From the NCBI GenBank assembly GCA_023935145.1, contig CM043705.1:54795084-54859083 (forward strand): a stretch of 64,000 bases of DNA. Reading direction: 5' to 3'. The stretch's first letter is position 1, and each line of letters opens with the position of its first letter. The notes beneath the pieces are model-generated. The model had not been told where the DNA came from. It searched no databases and was given only the letters and a program-made list of their open reading frames with translations. A program made the position numbers and the translations under genes. Of the stretch, positions 1 to 10,810 are shown one piece after another. Source of the stretch: Bretschneidera sinensis. Its lineage: Eukaryota > Streptophyta > Magnoliopsida > Brassicales > Akaniaceae.

Positions 1-828
1 TCAAGGGCGTAGCCTGCATCACCTTCAACGTCTCTTGTTCTCGGTGTAGGAGGTGCAGCCTTTTGCACTTGCCAACACGCTCCAAACTCCAATTAAGGGA
101 ATGTCAAAGCTCTCAGCACTCTGAAGAAAGAAAAAATCCCCATTCCACCTCTTTATGGAAGAGGTCTTCTCCTTCAGTACTTTCTTCCGCCTCCTCGAGC
201 TAACGATAACTCACCCAGAATAACCAAGCCGGGATAGCTAGAAGTGAGCCTTGAACACATTAAGGTTCATCACCCCTCTCACGTCTTAACATATAGCGAT
301 GAATACCAGGATCAGCCAGACTGAGTTGGGCACCAGCTGACTCAGCACGATACCGAAATATCTGAGCATCGAGCATAGGAACGGGTAGAGAGGGAGCCTA
401 AGCCCAGCCTTAAGCTGATGTTCGTAAACACATAGCTCGTAAGGTACCTGGCTTAGAAGGGCGTCGCAAGCTCTCTCCCCACCCTCCGGAGCCCTTAGAT
501 GATAATCCAGGGGGATTCTGTACTTAATCCTCATCCTCACGAGACTAGCCTCCCCCACCACACTTGGAATGGAGTTTGTTTCGAATATCAACTCTTCTCT
601 CTCAGTATCTATGGCGTCATCTCTAATGATCATTGACGCTCGGACATCCTCATCCCCGGATGACTCTCCATCCTCGCTCTCTTCTCTATTTTATTTATAA
701 GGCACGAGGGCAAGACCCCCACCCCTACGGGCCATCTCCCGAGAGAAGACTTCGCCACTATAAGAGACACCCATTGCCTTCCCTAACTCCCTCGACAAAG
801 CCCCACTAGTGTCGCTACCACCGGACAT
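1..828 (-). pseudogene. extra ORF with plant 'putative gypsy-type transposon' domain, broken
   Basis: Reading leftward from an ATG at 828-826, the product starts MSGGSDTSGALSRELGKAMG. A stop near 694 interrupts it, and it stays open from 633 to 286. That part contains YELCVYEHQLKAGLRLPLYPF, which resembles the domain that databases label transposase (putative) gypsy type in many plant proteins. After further stops and a frame change, a run with WNGDFFFL near 150 looks like the continuing C-terminal part, which leaves the window. The function of this family is not known to me. It lies 3' of the reverse transcriptase on the same strand. That fits the extra ORFs known in some Tat-lineage elements, but it could also be a separate captured gene. 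It is not intact here. Confidence 0.55.
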
Positions 829-1124
829 CCTAACTCACCTAGAAAAGCTTTTAAGAAAGACTCCTAAGAAGGCCGAACACTCTCAAACTGCCTTTTGCTG
901 AACTTATGCTCTCGAGAACTCTTGAAAAATGCTAAGTGAGGATTGAAGTGAGGGGGAACTCCCTTATATAAAGATTATAGCAGTAATAACGAGAGACATT
1001 AACTCAGCATGTCAGGACGCACCCTTTGCTATCCTCCAGGCATCATTTCCAGACACCGAGGTGCTAGCTGTCGCTAAAACATGCCATCTACTATCACCAA
1101 TGCGCTGCCATTTAATGTCAGTCG
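829..1124 (-). promoter_or_regulatory. possible promoter and leader of the extra ORF
   Basis: A TATA-like box (minus strand CTTTATATAAGGG, plus 962-974) lies about 140 bases upstream of the ATG at 828. Its spacing would suit a start site near 940 and a leader of about 110 bases. No RNase H or integrase similarity is visible here, so the junction with the truncated reverse transcriptase lies near 1060-1200. The promoter role is inferred from sequence only. Confidence 0.3.
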
Positions 1125-2073
1125 TCATTGTTTGTCGTGCCTACAAAAAAGAAAACCCAGTAGATCCAAAGTGGAGAAAAAGCCCACAAACTGGTTGGTC
1201 TTCTCGAAGGCTTCCTGACTTTGTTCATTCCACCTCACTGGTTGGTCTTTTCTGAATAGCTTAAAGATAGGCTCAAAGGTATGGTTAAGCTTGGCAATAA
1301 ATCTGCTGATATACTGAAGTCTTCCCAAAAATCCTCTAACCTCTTTCTTTGTTTTCGGTGTTGACATTTCTAGAATTGCTGTCACATTTTCGGGTCTACC
1401 TCGATCCCTCTTTCACTAACCATGAAACCTAGGAGATTACCGGCGGTGACTCCAAAAGCACACCTTTTAGGATTCAAATGTAGCTTGTACTTTTGAATTT
1501 TATCAAAGAAATTTTGGAGGGTATCCTAATGTCCTTCTCTATTTTTGGACTTGACGATCATATCATCCACATATACCTCCACTTCTTTGTGAATCATATT
1601 ATGCAACAAGGTGGTGGCCGTCCTCTGATAAGTAACCCCAGTATTTTTTAGTATGAATGGCATGACTTTATAGCAAAAGGTGCCCCATTGAGTAGTGAGG
1701 TAGTCTTTTCCTTATCTTCACGATCCATGAGAATCTAATTATACTTGGAGTAGCCATCCATGAATAACAAAAGGGCATTGCTAATAGTTTTATCTACAAG
1801 AGAATCTATATAAGGTAAAGGGAAGTTATCTTTAAGACTGCCTCGATTCAGGCCCCTGTAATCCATACATACCCTGACTTTTCCATTTTTCTTTAGCGGA
1901 AACCATCAATAAACCGGCTTATAACTACTTGATGATCTCTTCTTTAATCTTAGCCACCTAATCGACTCGTATTCTTCTCAACTTCTTCCTTACTAGCTTA
2001 GCATCTAGGTTCAAAAGGATCTCATGTTGTATAAACTTTGGATTAATACCGGGCATATCCTCATATGACCAAG
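1125..2073 (-). pseudogene. reverse transcriptase / start of RNase H, Tat-like, broken
   Basis: This is the pol core of the outer Tat element. From right to left it shows the pre-RT motif MPGINPKFIQHEI, then DYRGLN, then DNFPLPYIDSLVD, then the catalytic YVDD box inside VEVYVDDMIVKSK (plus 1557-1577), then HLNPKRCAFGV. It closes with RGFLGRLQYISRFIAKL and the WNEQSQEAFEK motif that leads into RNase H. The frame changes several times and stops occur, for example before the catalytic box and near 1410. Beyond about 1190 the expected RNase H is not recognisable. The upstream part is separated by the solo LTR at 2074. Family assignment is firm; activity is excluded. Confidence 0.85.
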
Positions 2074-3385
2074 TGTTGTGAGTTTTAAATTACTCGCAAG
2101 CGCACGAGTCGTTTGCAATATAGTGTTGTACAAGTGCGAGGTCGAATCCACATGGAATTGCGTTGTGAAAATATATAAATTGATTTAAGACTAATAATAA
2201 AGACACTAAGGTTTCTGAATCCACCCCACCAAAGTTAAGCATATATCTTCATGTTCTAAAAATAGCCTATCAAAACATTCCATGAATCCAACTTAAAACA
2301 AAAAACAACAAATATCCCAATTAAACCAAAACAATCCAATGTATCCGCTTTTAACAAATCACAAAGGATATCCGATTTAATCAAAAACGGTTCGATGTAT
2401 CCATCAGATGAAACACACAGAATATCCAACAGAACAATTTAAAAACTATCAATCGTAAGAATTTACTCAAACAATTGACCAGAACATTTATACTAAAAAA
2501 ACATCAGAATTGTATAAACAAATCTGAAAATCTTATGCCAAACAACAGTGAGGCTTCATCTTCAACCTTAGTTGAAGATTTTAGCCACTCATAATCATGA
2601 AACTAGAGTTCATAATAAAAGTGCTAAACATTAAACTAAAAAAAACAGTAAATTAAAACTGGCTATACATGGGAGAAATTCCACTCGCAGTTGGGCGGCT
2701 CTTCCCCTCGTGGTAGCAAAGCCTTCGGGATCCACCAGAATGCTAGGAGACGTCCACTGGATTACACCAAATGGCACCAGGAATTGCACACTAAAGATGA
2801 AGTGAAGAGGGGCTTATATAGGGAAACATCACAAGTGCAATATGTTTTTCAATCCGATGTGGGATACTGCAGATTCCAACTTTTGCTCTTTGACTTTTGT
2901 CTACTAAAACAGCCATAACTTTCTCTAGAAAAATCATTTTATTGATCCGTAAAATTCTCTAGAAAATAGACATCTGGATCTTTCCAAGAATATATGGCTC
3001 ATCTCCTGGTTCTTCCTGAATCAATACAGTTTAATCCTAAAAAATGGCTGATCTGTCACGCTGAAATCATGCACAGCCTGACATTTGTCTACTAAAACTG
3101 CCATAACTTTCTCTAGAAAAATCATTTTATTGATCCGTAAAATTCCTCAGAAAATAAACATCTGGATCTTTCCAAAATATATGGCTCATCTCCTGGTTCT
3201 TCCTGAATCAATACAGTTTAATCCTAAAAAATGGCTGATCTGTACGAGCAATTCTGACAATTTAGTGAAACTCTTTTCCAAGCTTGTAAACCTGTAAAAC
3301 AACAAAAAAAAACTCAAAGTAACAAACTTCTAAGCTAACAAATGTAAATTAAGTGGCCAAAATATGCAATATTTAGCACTCATCA
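2074..3385 (-). mobile_element. solo LTR of an Athila-like element
   Basis: The sequence begins TGTTGTGAGTTTTAAATTAC and ends ACTCATCA, the same ends as the Athila-like LTRs at 10811 and 24345. It is flanked by identical 5-bp duplications CCAAG (2069-2073 and 3386-3390), so the boundaries are exact. No internal domain remains, as expected after recombination between two LTRs. On the minus strand a TATA-like box (CCCTATATAAGCC) lies near 2815. This copy lacks the CGATCG palindrome array seen in the other Athila LTRs of the window and instead carries a 188-bp tandem duplication. Confidence 0.95.
2899..3245. repeat. 188-bp tandem duplication inside the solo LTR
   Basis: Unit one (2899-3086) and unit two (3087-3245, incomplete) both begin GTCTACTAAAAC and share long near-identical blocks, for example ATGGCTCATCTCCTGGTTC. 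They lie in the part of the LTR where related copies hold the CGATCG array. Confidence 0.9.
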
Positions 3386-3390
3386 CCAAG

Positions 3391-4326
3391 TAAATACATT
3401 TTTGTACTCATACAAAAGTTTTATTAAATTTTCCCTTTCTTTTTTAGATAATGTTGAGCCAATGCAAATTTCTTGTGGTTTTTCATCACTACTTAGATTA
3501 ATGACTCGATTTTCTTTCATTTTAGGTTTGTCTATACTTTCTTTTTCATTTTCAACTAGCTCAACAATTTCCTTTGATGAATGGGATTCTTGGCTAATTT
3601 CACATAGGGTTTTCCATCACATAAAGAAGACTCAAAGTACTCAAAATCATTCATCATTTCATTAAGTTTTTTAGTGAGTACATCATTGGATTCAGAAAGG
3701 GGGTTAGAGATATCATTCCCCTGCTCACCCTTGACTTTGTTACAAAAAAAGAAAAGAAAGAGTTGCTTGTTTGTGTCCTTGACTATTGTTGGTGCATTTG
3801 TCAACGGGCCTAATCAACAAACTTGGATCGAAACTGCTCGCATGGCCTTCTCTTGTCATCCAAATGCCCATGGCTTCACCATCTAGGTTCTCGATCCAAT
3901 CACTTGTCTACAATGCTTCTTTGCTCCATATCATTGCTTTTTTCTCAGAAAACTCGAGATTGAAGAAAATTTCAAATCCTGGTAGCCTTTTCTGAGTTCT
4001 CTTGTCCATCCATGTCTTAGAGAATCCAAAGTGAGGTAAATCTTCCCTTTCCTTCATGATGTACCCATTCGGGGTCAAACAAGAGTTGCTTATTATTTTC
4101 TCATTATTGTTTCTGGTTCATAACCTAAGCTCTATCTTCCAAACTATTGTTTGAAGTCTGGGAATTCTTTCACTCCTTGCTCGTATTTACCTCGACCTAC
4201 CCTTAGGAAGTAGCTCATCCCTTTCATTATATGAAAAATTATTGGGTTAATGCAAGGGTCAACTTTTACAATGTTAATCACCACCACTTCCTTGAAAGTA
4301 AAGCCATATAACTCATTTTCTTTTGG
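3391..4326 (-). pseudogene. protease to reverse transcriptase linker of the outer Tat element, broken
   Basis: This stretch connects the protease to the reverse transcriptase. Short open runs survive (for example 3804-3556, a charged segment without a known domain) among many stops. No domain can be named. Its position and strand are the reasons for assigning it to the element. Confidence 0.5.
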
Positions 4327-4710
4327 TTAAATGCCGAACACTAGGGCAATACTAACTTTATCCCCGCACAAGGCTATGACTTGGTTCCCAACTCTATATT
4401 TTACCTTCTGATGGTAGGTAAAAGGTACTACCCCAAGGTTGTGGAGCCATAGCCTGTCCAGCAACATATTGAAGGAGGTAACGATGTCTATGATATGAAA
4501 GTCAATCACTATATCATCCTTACGCAACTTGCACCTCAAACTCACTGTCTTGACTATCATGCTCTTTGTATTATCATAGGCTTGGACCGTCTGACTACTT
4601 GGTTGGAAATCATTTGGCTCAAGCCTTAAGATTTGAGCTATCCACAGAAGCAAAACATTCAGAGTTGACCCATTATCTACTAACACTATAGGCATTTTTT
4701 CTCCCGACAT
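4327..4710 (-). pseudogene. retropepsin-like aspartic protease, Tat-like
   Basis: The 127-residue open frame shows VLVDNGSTLNVL near residues 10-21, the plant retrotransposon version of the D-T/S-G protease active site with an Asn at the second position, as is usual in Tat elements. Further on IIDIVTSFNMLL and the degenerate LLDRLWLHNLG match the flap/second-motif region, where family members read roughly ILGRPWLH. The enzyme would cut the gag-pol polyprotein inside the particle. It ends before the linker to the reverse transcriptase and starts at an internal Met, so the true N-terminus was part of a longer polyprotein. Confidence 0.75.
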
Positions 4711-5479
4711 TCCACTGTCAGATAAAATGCAGTGTTATAAATTCTCATACATTATGGGATATCCTTAACACCAAAATTCATAGTTGGACATCTATTTTTT
4801 GATACGTCAAGTAGTGACAGAAGGTCATTAGGGGAAGTACTTGTGGGAATGTCCACTTCAACCATATAATCCAGCATAACCTACCGATGTTTCTTCGAAG
4901 GCATTAACAACCCTAGATGGAGATGTTGGTGTGTGTTTTCTTAAGTTGTCTCAACACCGAGTCTTCTTACTCTTCTTTCCCTTTCTCTTTCTCTGTTGTT
5001 CCTCTTTCTTCATCTTTTATTCCACTTCTTAGATTGTCAACTTTGAGGTGAAGTGGCTTAGAATGTCAGTCACCTCGAGTCAGGTGACTCACAATTTCTT
5101 TATTTTCACTACTGTTATCCCACCAAGTTTTTCCACTATATTTCACTACTGCAGGTGCTTTATCACCATTGCCTTCAGTGATCGACCTGTTTTCGACCCT
5201 GATTATTGCTTTCACCACACTATTTGCCCCCATAAGATCTATTAATGCTTTTCCTGCCACTATTCTTGTCAGTACCATTTGGTCGTCTTCGTTATCACTG
5301 TCCTAAATCCCATTGACCAAAGGTCCACTATATTTGAAAATTTTGAGGTATGTTAGGGTAAGGATAGGTTTGTATTTAGGGTAGTGTTTAGGGCTACTTT
5401 TGGTTATTATGGTGATTAGAGTGGAAGGGTCAAAAGTAGTCGATGAGTAGTCAATCATATTTAGGAAGTTACATTGTGT
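4711..5479 (-). pseudogene. gag C-terminal to protease linker of the outer Tat element
   Basis: Broken minus-strand frames here include SENKEIVSHLTR (about 5100) and VEVDIPTSTSPNDLL (about 4850), both of which look like the region between gag and protease in Tat elements. Several stops interrupt it. No zinc knuckle was found. Confidence 0.45.
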
Positions 5480-6382
5480 TAATTGGGCATAGGGTTTTTT
5501 TGCTACTTAGGGTAGATGACATCCTCTACTTGAGTGCCAGAGTCAATCAATTGTTCAAAATTGGAGATGGGTATAGTAAACAATATTTCAATGTACACAT
5601 GCTATAAATTCTTCATCATGATTCTAACCTGGTCTTTCTCCACAGGTCTAGAGGCCATCTTAGCCAATTTACCTCTCAAACGATAGATAAATTCTGAAAA
5701 GGTCTGATTTGGCTTCTGCTTAGTGGTTTCTAGGTCTATGATGATGATATCTAGTTGGGTATTGTAAGCATATTAGGCCACAAATGCTTGGGCTATATCC
5801 TCTTATTCTTTCAAAATACTGGGCTCTTGGTAGTAGTACTATTTCAGTACGGCACCAGTGAGTGAATTAGAGAAAATCACAACTAACTGTTCGATGTTCA
5901 AATCTAAAAGCTTCATAAGGCTAGCATATTGCCTCAAATGGGTCTTGGGTCTCTAGACCCATCAAAGCGGTCCATATCAGACATTTTAAACTAGGGCGAT
6001 AAAGTGGTCTTGGGATGAGCACACCATTCAGGCCTTGTGATTTCCTCAAAGCACACTGCATTTTTTTGAACTTTTCACTGATGGTCTTCATCTCAGACCG
6101 AGCTTTCATTTTTTCCTTAGCTATGAGGTATTCTTCCTCATCTTTGAAAAATTATTCTTTATCACTTTCGGACCCTTGAGACTCTTTTTAGGCTATCTTT
6201 TTCTCTAGACTGTCCAATCTCTTGGCCAGCTCGGTTAACATGTTGTTGATGTTCTTAAGGATCTCATTAGTGTCAACTACTGCTTCCTCTTCCATCACTC
6301 TGATTGAGCTCGAACTACTTTCAAAAACTGAACTAGTGGTGTGCTCTCCTACTATAAGATGAACTGGTCTCTAATGAGACAT
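5480..6382 (-). pseudogene. gag polyprotein, Tat-like, broken
   Basis: The putative ATG is at 6382-6380 (MSH then a stop). An acidic, coiled-coil-like N-terminal part follows, with LKNINNMLTELAKRLDSLEK. The capsid-like domain is recognisable between about 5990 and 5560: DRFDGSRDP near the start, then LTGAVLK, then QTFSEFIYRLRGKLAKMA near the end. This pattern matches the retrotransposon gag domain that forms the particle shell. At least five stops and several frameshifts interrupt it. The open frame at 6109-5921 covers only one intact piece of it. Confidence 0.7.
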
Positions 6383-7890
6383 TTTTCTCAGTATTCCACT
6401 AGAGGATCTGTACCACAACGGAAAGGAGACGAATTTTGGCCCTGGATCTATGACTCATTCTTTACAAAATGAAAGAAAAAAAAGAGACACCTTTGAGTTC
6501 TTTATGCTATGGATCTTTTTTGCCATACTCGCTTATCCGTAATATTACTTTAACTTTATCAATGAGTTTCAGTTTTGCATCCAAAAGCCTACTGAATGAA
6601 TTAAATTCCACTTTTGGATACGTTCTCAATTAGCCCAATTAAGTGGAGACAGAAACATAAAGAAAAAATTTCTCTGATTAAGTTATAATAAAACTTTCTT
6701 GGTTTTCTCATTGTTAAATGTGGTGAATTTGACATCAACAAGCTTACCAAGGGGGTCAGAATCTAATGATGATTTTGACTAATCCTAAGAATCTCAAATG
6801 AAAGATAAAGATTTCCCCTTACATGGATCATTCCACTAGGTCATTGGGCCCTCGGTCATTTTCATTTTAGATTACTTGGGTTAAGGCCTAATCAACATTA
6901 ATTTTTTATAATAGGCTTCTCAATGATATCAAATTACCTTAACTAAGGGAAAATCCTCTATTTTGAAACAAATTGGGCTCAATGTTGGGCTTATTTCATT
7001 TGGTTGTAATTTAATCAAAGGAAATTTCCTCTGATTAAATTCCCTTCAAACTTCCTTAGTTTGGGCCCCTTCAATCCCTTATGGGCTTTCTTATAGTTAA
7101 ATATTGTGGGTTTGATATCACTAAGTTTCCCAAAAGATTTGGAACCTAGTGGTGATTAGGGCTAAATCCAAGAAGCTCAAATGAATGATGAAGTTTGCCC
7201 CTGACATGGATCTCTCCACCTGATCCCTTGGTCTTCAGTCGCATTCATTTTACATGTCTTAGGTTAAGGCCCAATCACCTCTAGTTTCCTTTATGGGCTT
7301 TTTAATAAGGTCAAACTAATAAGACTTAACTAAGAAAAAAAATCCATTGTTTTGGGCTAACCTAGACCCAACATTGAATTTAATTTATTTGATTGTGATT
7401 TAATCAAAGGAAACACTAAATTTCCAAACATGTTATCAAACACATTGATTTTATCTTTTTTTTTTTAATATGTGAGGTGAAGGCAAACACATGCAAGCAA
7501 GCAAATGAATAGAAAAGGGTCTCTGTCATAGATGGAAAAGTTCTAGGGTTTTCTTAAAAGAGAGTAGGCTCACCTTATAATTCCGGTGGGCTCATGTACC
7601 TCATGGCTAGAAGGATGCTATCTGCTCCTCTAGTGGCCTGAAAAGTGCACCACAAGAGTACAAACACATTTAGCAAACCTTCGTTACATGGAAAAGAACT
7701 AAGAGGAACTTATCCCACACCAAAGGCTGACGATAAGCAAATGGGGGTCACGCCAAAAACGAAGAGGAAACGAGCCCTCCACTTTACTTTGTCGAGAGCA
7801 AAGGATAAGTGCTAGTGTGCAAAGTGAAGTACGAAATAATAACTTAAATTAAAATTTCAAGAGTTTTTGAAGAAACACTTTAACATTAAA
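6383..7890 (-). other. 5' leader of the outer Tat element, non-coding
   Basis: This lies between primer-binding site and gag on the minus strand. No coding similarity is visible. It is dominated by two diverged direct repeats (see 6662-7405). Long leaders are common in Ogre/Tat elements. Confidence 0.6.
6662..7405. repeat. two diverged direct repeats of roughly 360-390 bp
   Basis: Unit one begins near 6662 (TTTCTCTGATTAAG) and unit two near 7019 (TTTCCTCTGATTAAAT). They share ordered blocks such as TTAAATnnnGTGnnTTTGAnATCA, GGATCnnTCCACnnGnTC and TTTAATCAAAGGAAA, with indels. The divergence suggests an old duplication within the leader. Confidence 0.75.
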
Positions 7891-7910
7891 TCTCCTCAGC
7901 GGAGTCACCA
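7891..7910 (-). other. primer-binding site of the outer Tat element
   Basis: On the minus strand this reads TGGTGACTCCGCTGAGGAGA, close to the TGGCGACTCCGCTGGGGA-type site reported for Ogre/Tat elements and attributed to tRNA-Arg. It is two bases from the LTR end at 7913, as required for minus-strand DNA priming. Confidence 0.85.
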
Positions 7911-7912
7911 AC

Positions 7913-8966
7913 TGTAGGTGCCACTCTTTTTTTCCTGAGACCCATGCATCTGGCTCAAGACCCAAGGCTACTCCCCTTAAAGAAGGTGAATATGGTGATG
8001 GTGCGGATTACGATGAATAAGCATATGAAAATGAGTGAAACCTACCAAGCCTAATACAAACCCTTTATAACTAGTAAGGAGGCTTCCGTGATGGGTGCAC
8101 TTTTAATGTATTAGATAAGGGGTCGTTTGTCATCCAAGCACAGAGCAAGGGTGATGGGTAAAGAACCGCCATTTGACCTTGAAGGGGGTCAAATCTCTTG
8201 TCATTGGTCTACGTAAGAAATTCCAAAGCTCGGGAGATTTGGGTGCAGAAGAGTGAGGATTTAAATCTTTTTCTCTTACCTAGACCGAAGTCTAGCCCTT
8301 TGTGCTTCAAGGGAGTTAATTGATATTTTAATTCAAGTATTATTATCATACACTACTACTAAAACCAAACACATATTTTGCAATTTTTATTAAAACAAAG
8401 CAACACTAAATATTAACTTTAAAGTAATGGGTAAAAATAAATATACAAAGGAAATAAATTACTTTGACTATGAAAAAAATTATTAAAACTACTTGCAAAG
8501 CATGGATGATAAGTAAATTAAAGTGCACGCATTTAAACTATGTGGATTAATTATTTAAGTTAAACTAGATGGATTGAGACTAAATTATTTTAAACTAGAT
8601 GAATTAAACTTGAAGACTAAACTGAATGAATTAAACTAAGTTATTTTAAACTAGACGAGTTAAAAAATAAGAACTAAGCTAAATAGATTTAAACTAAACT
8701 ACCTTAAAGATGAAATTCAAAATAACTAGTAACTAGTAACATCTTTAATGGGCCAAAAGGGGCCCAGAATTAACGAGAACCAAGGGGTCCCAAAATTCTT
8801 CCTAAATAATTAAAGTTCACACGTAATTAATGGCAACTTAAAATAAAACATCTAACTTAGAGAACATGAAAATTCTTAAGGTATTAAACTAACAGAAAGA
8901 ACTTTAAAACAACCGTTAACTTAACATCGTATTTAACGAAAAAAGACTACATTATGACTAGTATCT
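7913..8966 (-). repeat. 5' LTR of the outer Tat element, 3' part
   Basis: This is the end of the LTR next to the primer site; on the minus strand it ends CACCTACA. It is separated from the rest of the LTR (29298-31051) by the copia element. It is non-coding and AT-rich, with a run of degenerate AAACTAGATGAATTAAACT-like units between about 8540 and 8700. Confidence 0.8.
8540..8700. repeat. short degenerate tandem repeat in the Tat LTR
   Basis: Imperfect units built on AAACTAGATGRATTAAACT recur here, for example TTAAACTAGATGGATT, TTTAAACTAGATGAATTAAA and TTTTAAACTAGACGAGTTAA. Confidence 0.7.
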
Positions 8967-9933
8967 TGTTGGTATTTGTCTAAAGTTTAAACATGGTTTA
9001 AGGTTTAAATAAGGTTGGAAGAATAAATTTCAGCATGTTAAAAGAGTGCACACAAGTGTACGCCTCACTTTGGGTGTGTGCACACCTCTCCATTCAGTAA
9101 GACAAAGAAGTGCGCATAGCTGTGAGAGGTCCAGCTTCAGTGTACGCTGCAGCTCTCCTCCTCCCAGGTTGCAGAGCCCAGAAAGAGAGGTGCTAGAGGA
9201 AGGCCAGTGCTGCACCTCTCCCTTACCAAGGCCGTGGCGCCCAGAAAGTGGTGAAAAGGGTGTTTTACCTAGCGCCGCAGCATGCCCTGTTTAGTGCCTA
9301 GGCGCTAGGCACACTGAGGCACACATATTCAACTTGATTTAGCATCTTGTTAAGTGTGTGGGTGCAAGGTTAAAATGCACAGCATCACTTAGGATTGATG
9401 GAGGGCCATGGTTGATTGGTCATCAAGATCTAAAGGTGGAGAATAACACTCAAGATTGATCAAGAAGTTGGTGCACTATATAAAGGGTCACCTAGCTTCA
9501 TTCTCAAAAACAATGTGATATAACTTGTGAGACATGTGATGTGAATGAGTGGTATGTGAGAGTGCAAAGACACTAAACACATGAGAGACTCATTGTAGAG
9601 TGGCTAGTTGTAAAGAGAGAAGTAGCATAGATTGTGGGTAGAGAGCTTCTGTTATAGTCCTATCACTTTTTTTCTTCTCATCTTGGTTTCTTCAAGAACT
9701 TGAGGTTTCTTAGAGAGGGTTATTGTATTGTAAGGAACCATTGGTTTAGTGCAGACAGTTAAGAGGAACTCATGCGAACATAGGCTATTGCCGAACCTAT
9801 ATAACAAATCACTTGTCTTCTTTCTTTCTTTGATTTCTGTTCCTGTTTCTGATTCCAAATCTTTACAAGTCATTCTAGACTTGGGTGTCTGGAAGATCAC
9901 CACCTTGGCATCTTGTCAAGGTGATTTCTAACA
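8967..9933 (+). repeat. 5' LTR of the nested copia
   Basis: Starts TGTTGGTATTTG and ends TTTCTAACA; the matching 3' LTR is 28340-29292. A TATA-like CACTATATAAAGG lies at 9474-9486. A stable hairpin candidate lies at 9294-9312. Confidence 0.93.
9294..9312. repeat. 8-bp inverted repeat in the copia LTR
   Basis: The sequence GTGCCTAGGCGCTAGGCAC forms a perfect 8-bp stem with a GCG loop. The 3' LTR carries the same structure (near 28651-28669) with one changed base. Its role is unknown. Confidence 0.8.
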
Positions 9934-9934
9934 G

Positions 9935-9947
9935 TGGTATCAGAGCT
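9935..9947 (+). other. copia primer-binding site (initiator tRNA-Met type)
   Basis: TGGTATCAGAGCT directly follows the LTR with one base between. This is the usual plant copia site complementary to initiator tRNA-Met. Confidence 0.92.
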
Positions 9948-10180
9948 TAGTTAGAGGGTATCGGAGCAAGAGCGAGAAGGTAACGGAGTCAAGACTCCAA
10001 GAATTAAAGATCAACTTCTTGGGTGATTCAAGAACGGAGTAAAGATCAAAATTTGATCGTGTTCTTGAGGTTGATTCAAGAACGGTATTGAGATCAATCT
10101 TTGATCTGTGTTCTTGAGATTTAGAAGAAGTTGGAAAGCACTTGTGGGTGTTGCATGAATCAAGGGATCTTCTCCGTAAG

Positions 10181-10810
10181 ATGGGTTCAAATTTCGGTAT
10201 TGAGAAGTTTGATGGAAAGGGAGATTTTTCCCTATGGAAGCGGAAGATCAAGGCTGTTCTTATGCAATAGAAAGTGGACTTGGCGATTGGAGAAGATGAT
10301 GCTTTTCCAGCATGTACCATGGAGGACCAGCAGAATGAGATGAAGAAGATGGCTTACAACACCATTTTCTTGCACATGTCGGATAATGTCACAAGGAAGT
10401 GCGGAGACTTGGAAGATCCAGCTGCAATATGGAAGAAACTAGATGAGTTCTTTCTTGCCAAGACTCTCCCGGATAAGAGGTATCTTCATAAACGAATCTT
10501 TGCTTTTAAATTTGATCCTAATAAAGAGTTGTAAGATAATCTTGATGCCAAGATAAGGAGTGCATCAAGTGGTAAAGGGTTGTTCTTTAAAAGAAGGCCA
10601 GCAAATCGGTATGACAGCAACCATGGCTACTATCAGGACAGAGGTAGAGGAGAGAGCCATGAGAAAGTGCACAACAACATGCATAGCTACTACCGGGATA
10701 GAGGTAGAGAAGAGAGCTATGGGAGAGTGCACAGCAACATGCATGGCTACTACCGGGACAGAGGTAGAGGAGAAATCCATGGGAGATGTTTCTACTGCCA
10801 TAAAGAGGGT
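10181..10810 (+). pseudogene. copia gag, truncated and split by the Athila insertion
   Basis: The ATG at 10181 opens MGSNFGIEKFDGKGDFSLWK, a typical copia gag start. An in-frame stop TAG is at 10268-10270, then the frame continues through GDLEDPAAIWKKLDEFFLAK and KTLPDKRYLHKRIFAFKF to a second stop at 10532. Directly after DNLDAKI the frame jumps to a basic region, so most of the second half of the capsid part is deleted. Three units of a 60-bp repeat follow, then the first half of a zinc knuckle (CFYCHKEG) where the Athila element inserted. On the other side (25548) the knuckle resumes with HVKKDY, so the last Cys of the CCHC motif is a Tyr. Confidence 0.85.
10628..10795 (+). repeat. 60-bp tandem repeat in copia gag, 2.8 units
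   Basis: Units start at 10628, 10688 and 10748. Each encodes a variant of YYRDRGRGESHGRVHNNMHG, a basic Arg/Gly-rich stretch just before the zinc knuckle, probably involved in nucleic acid binding. Confidence 0.9.
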
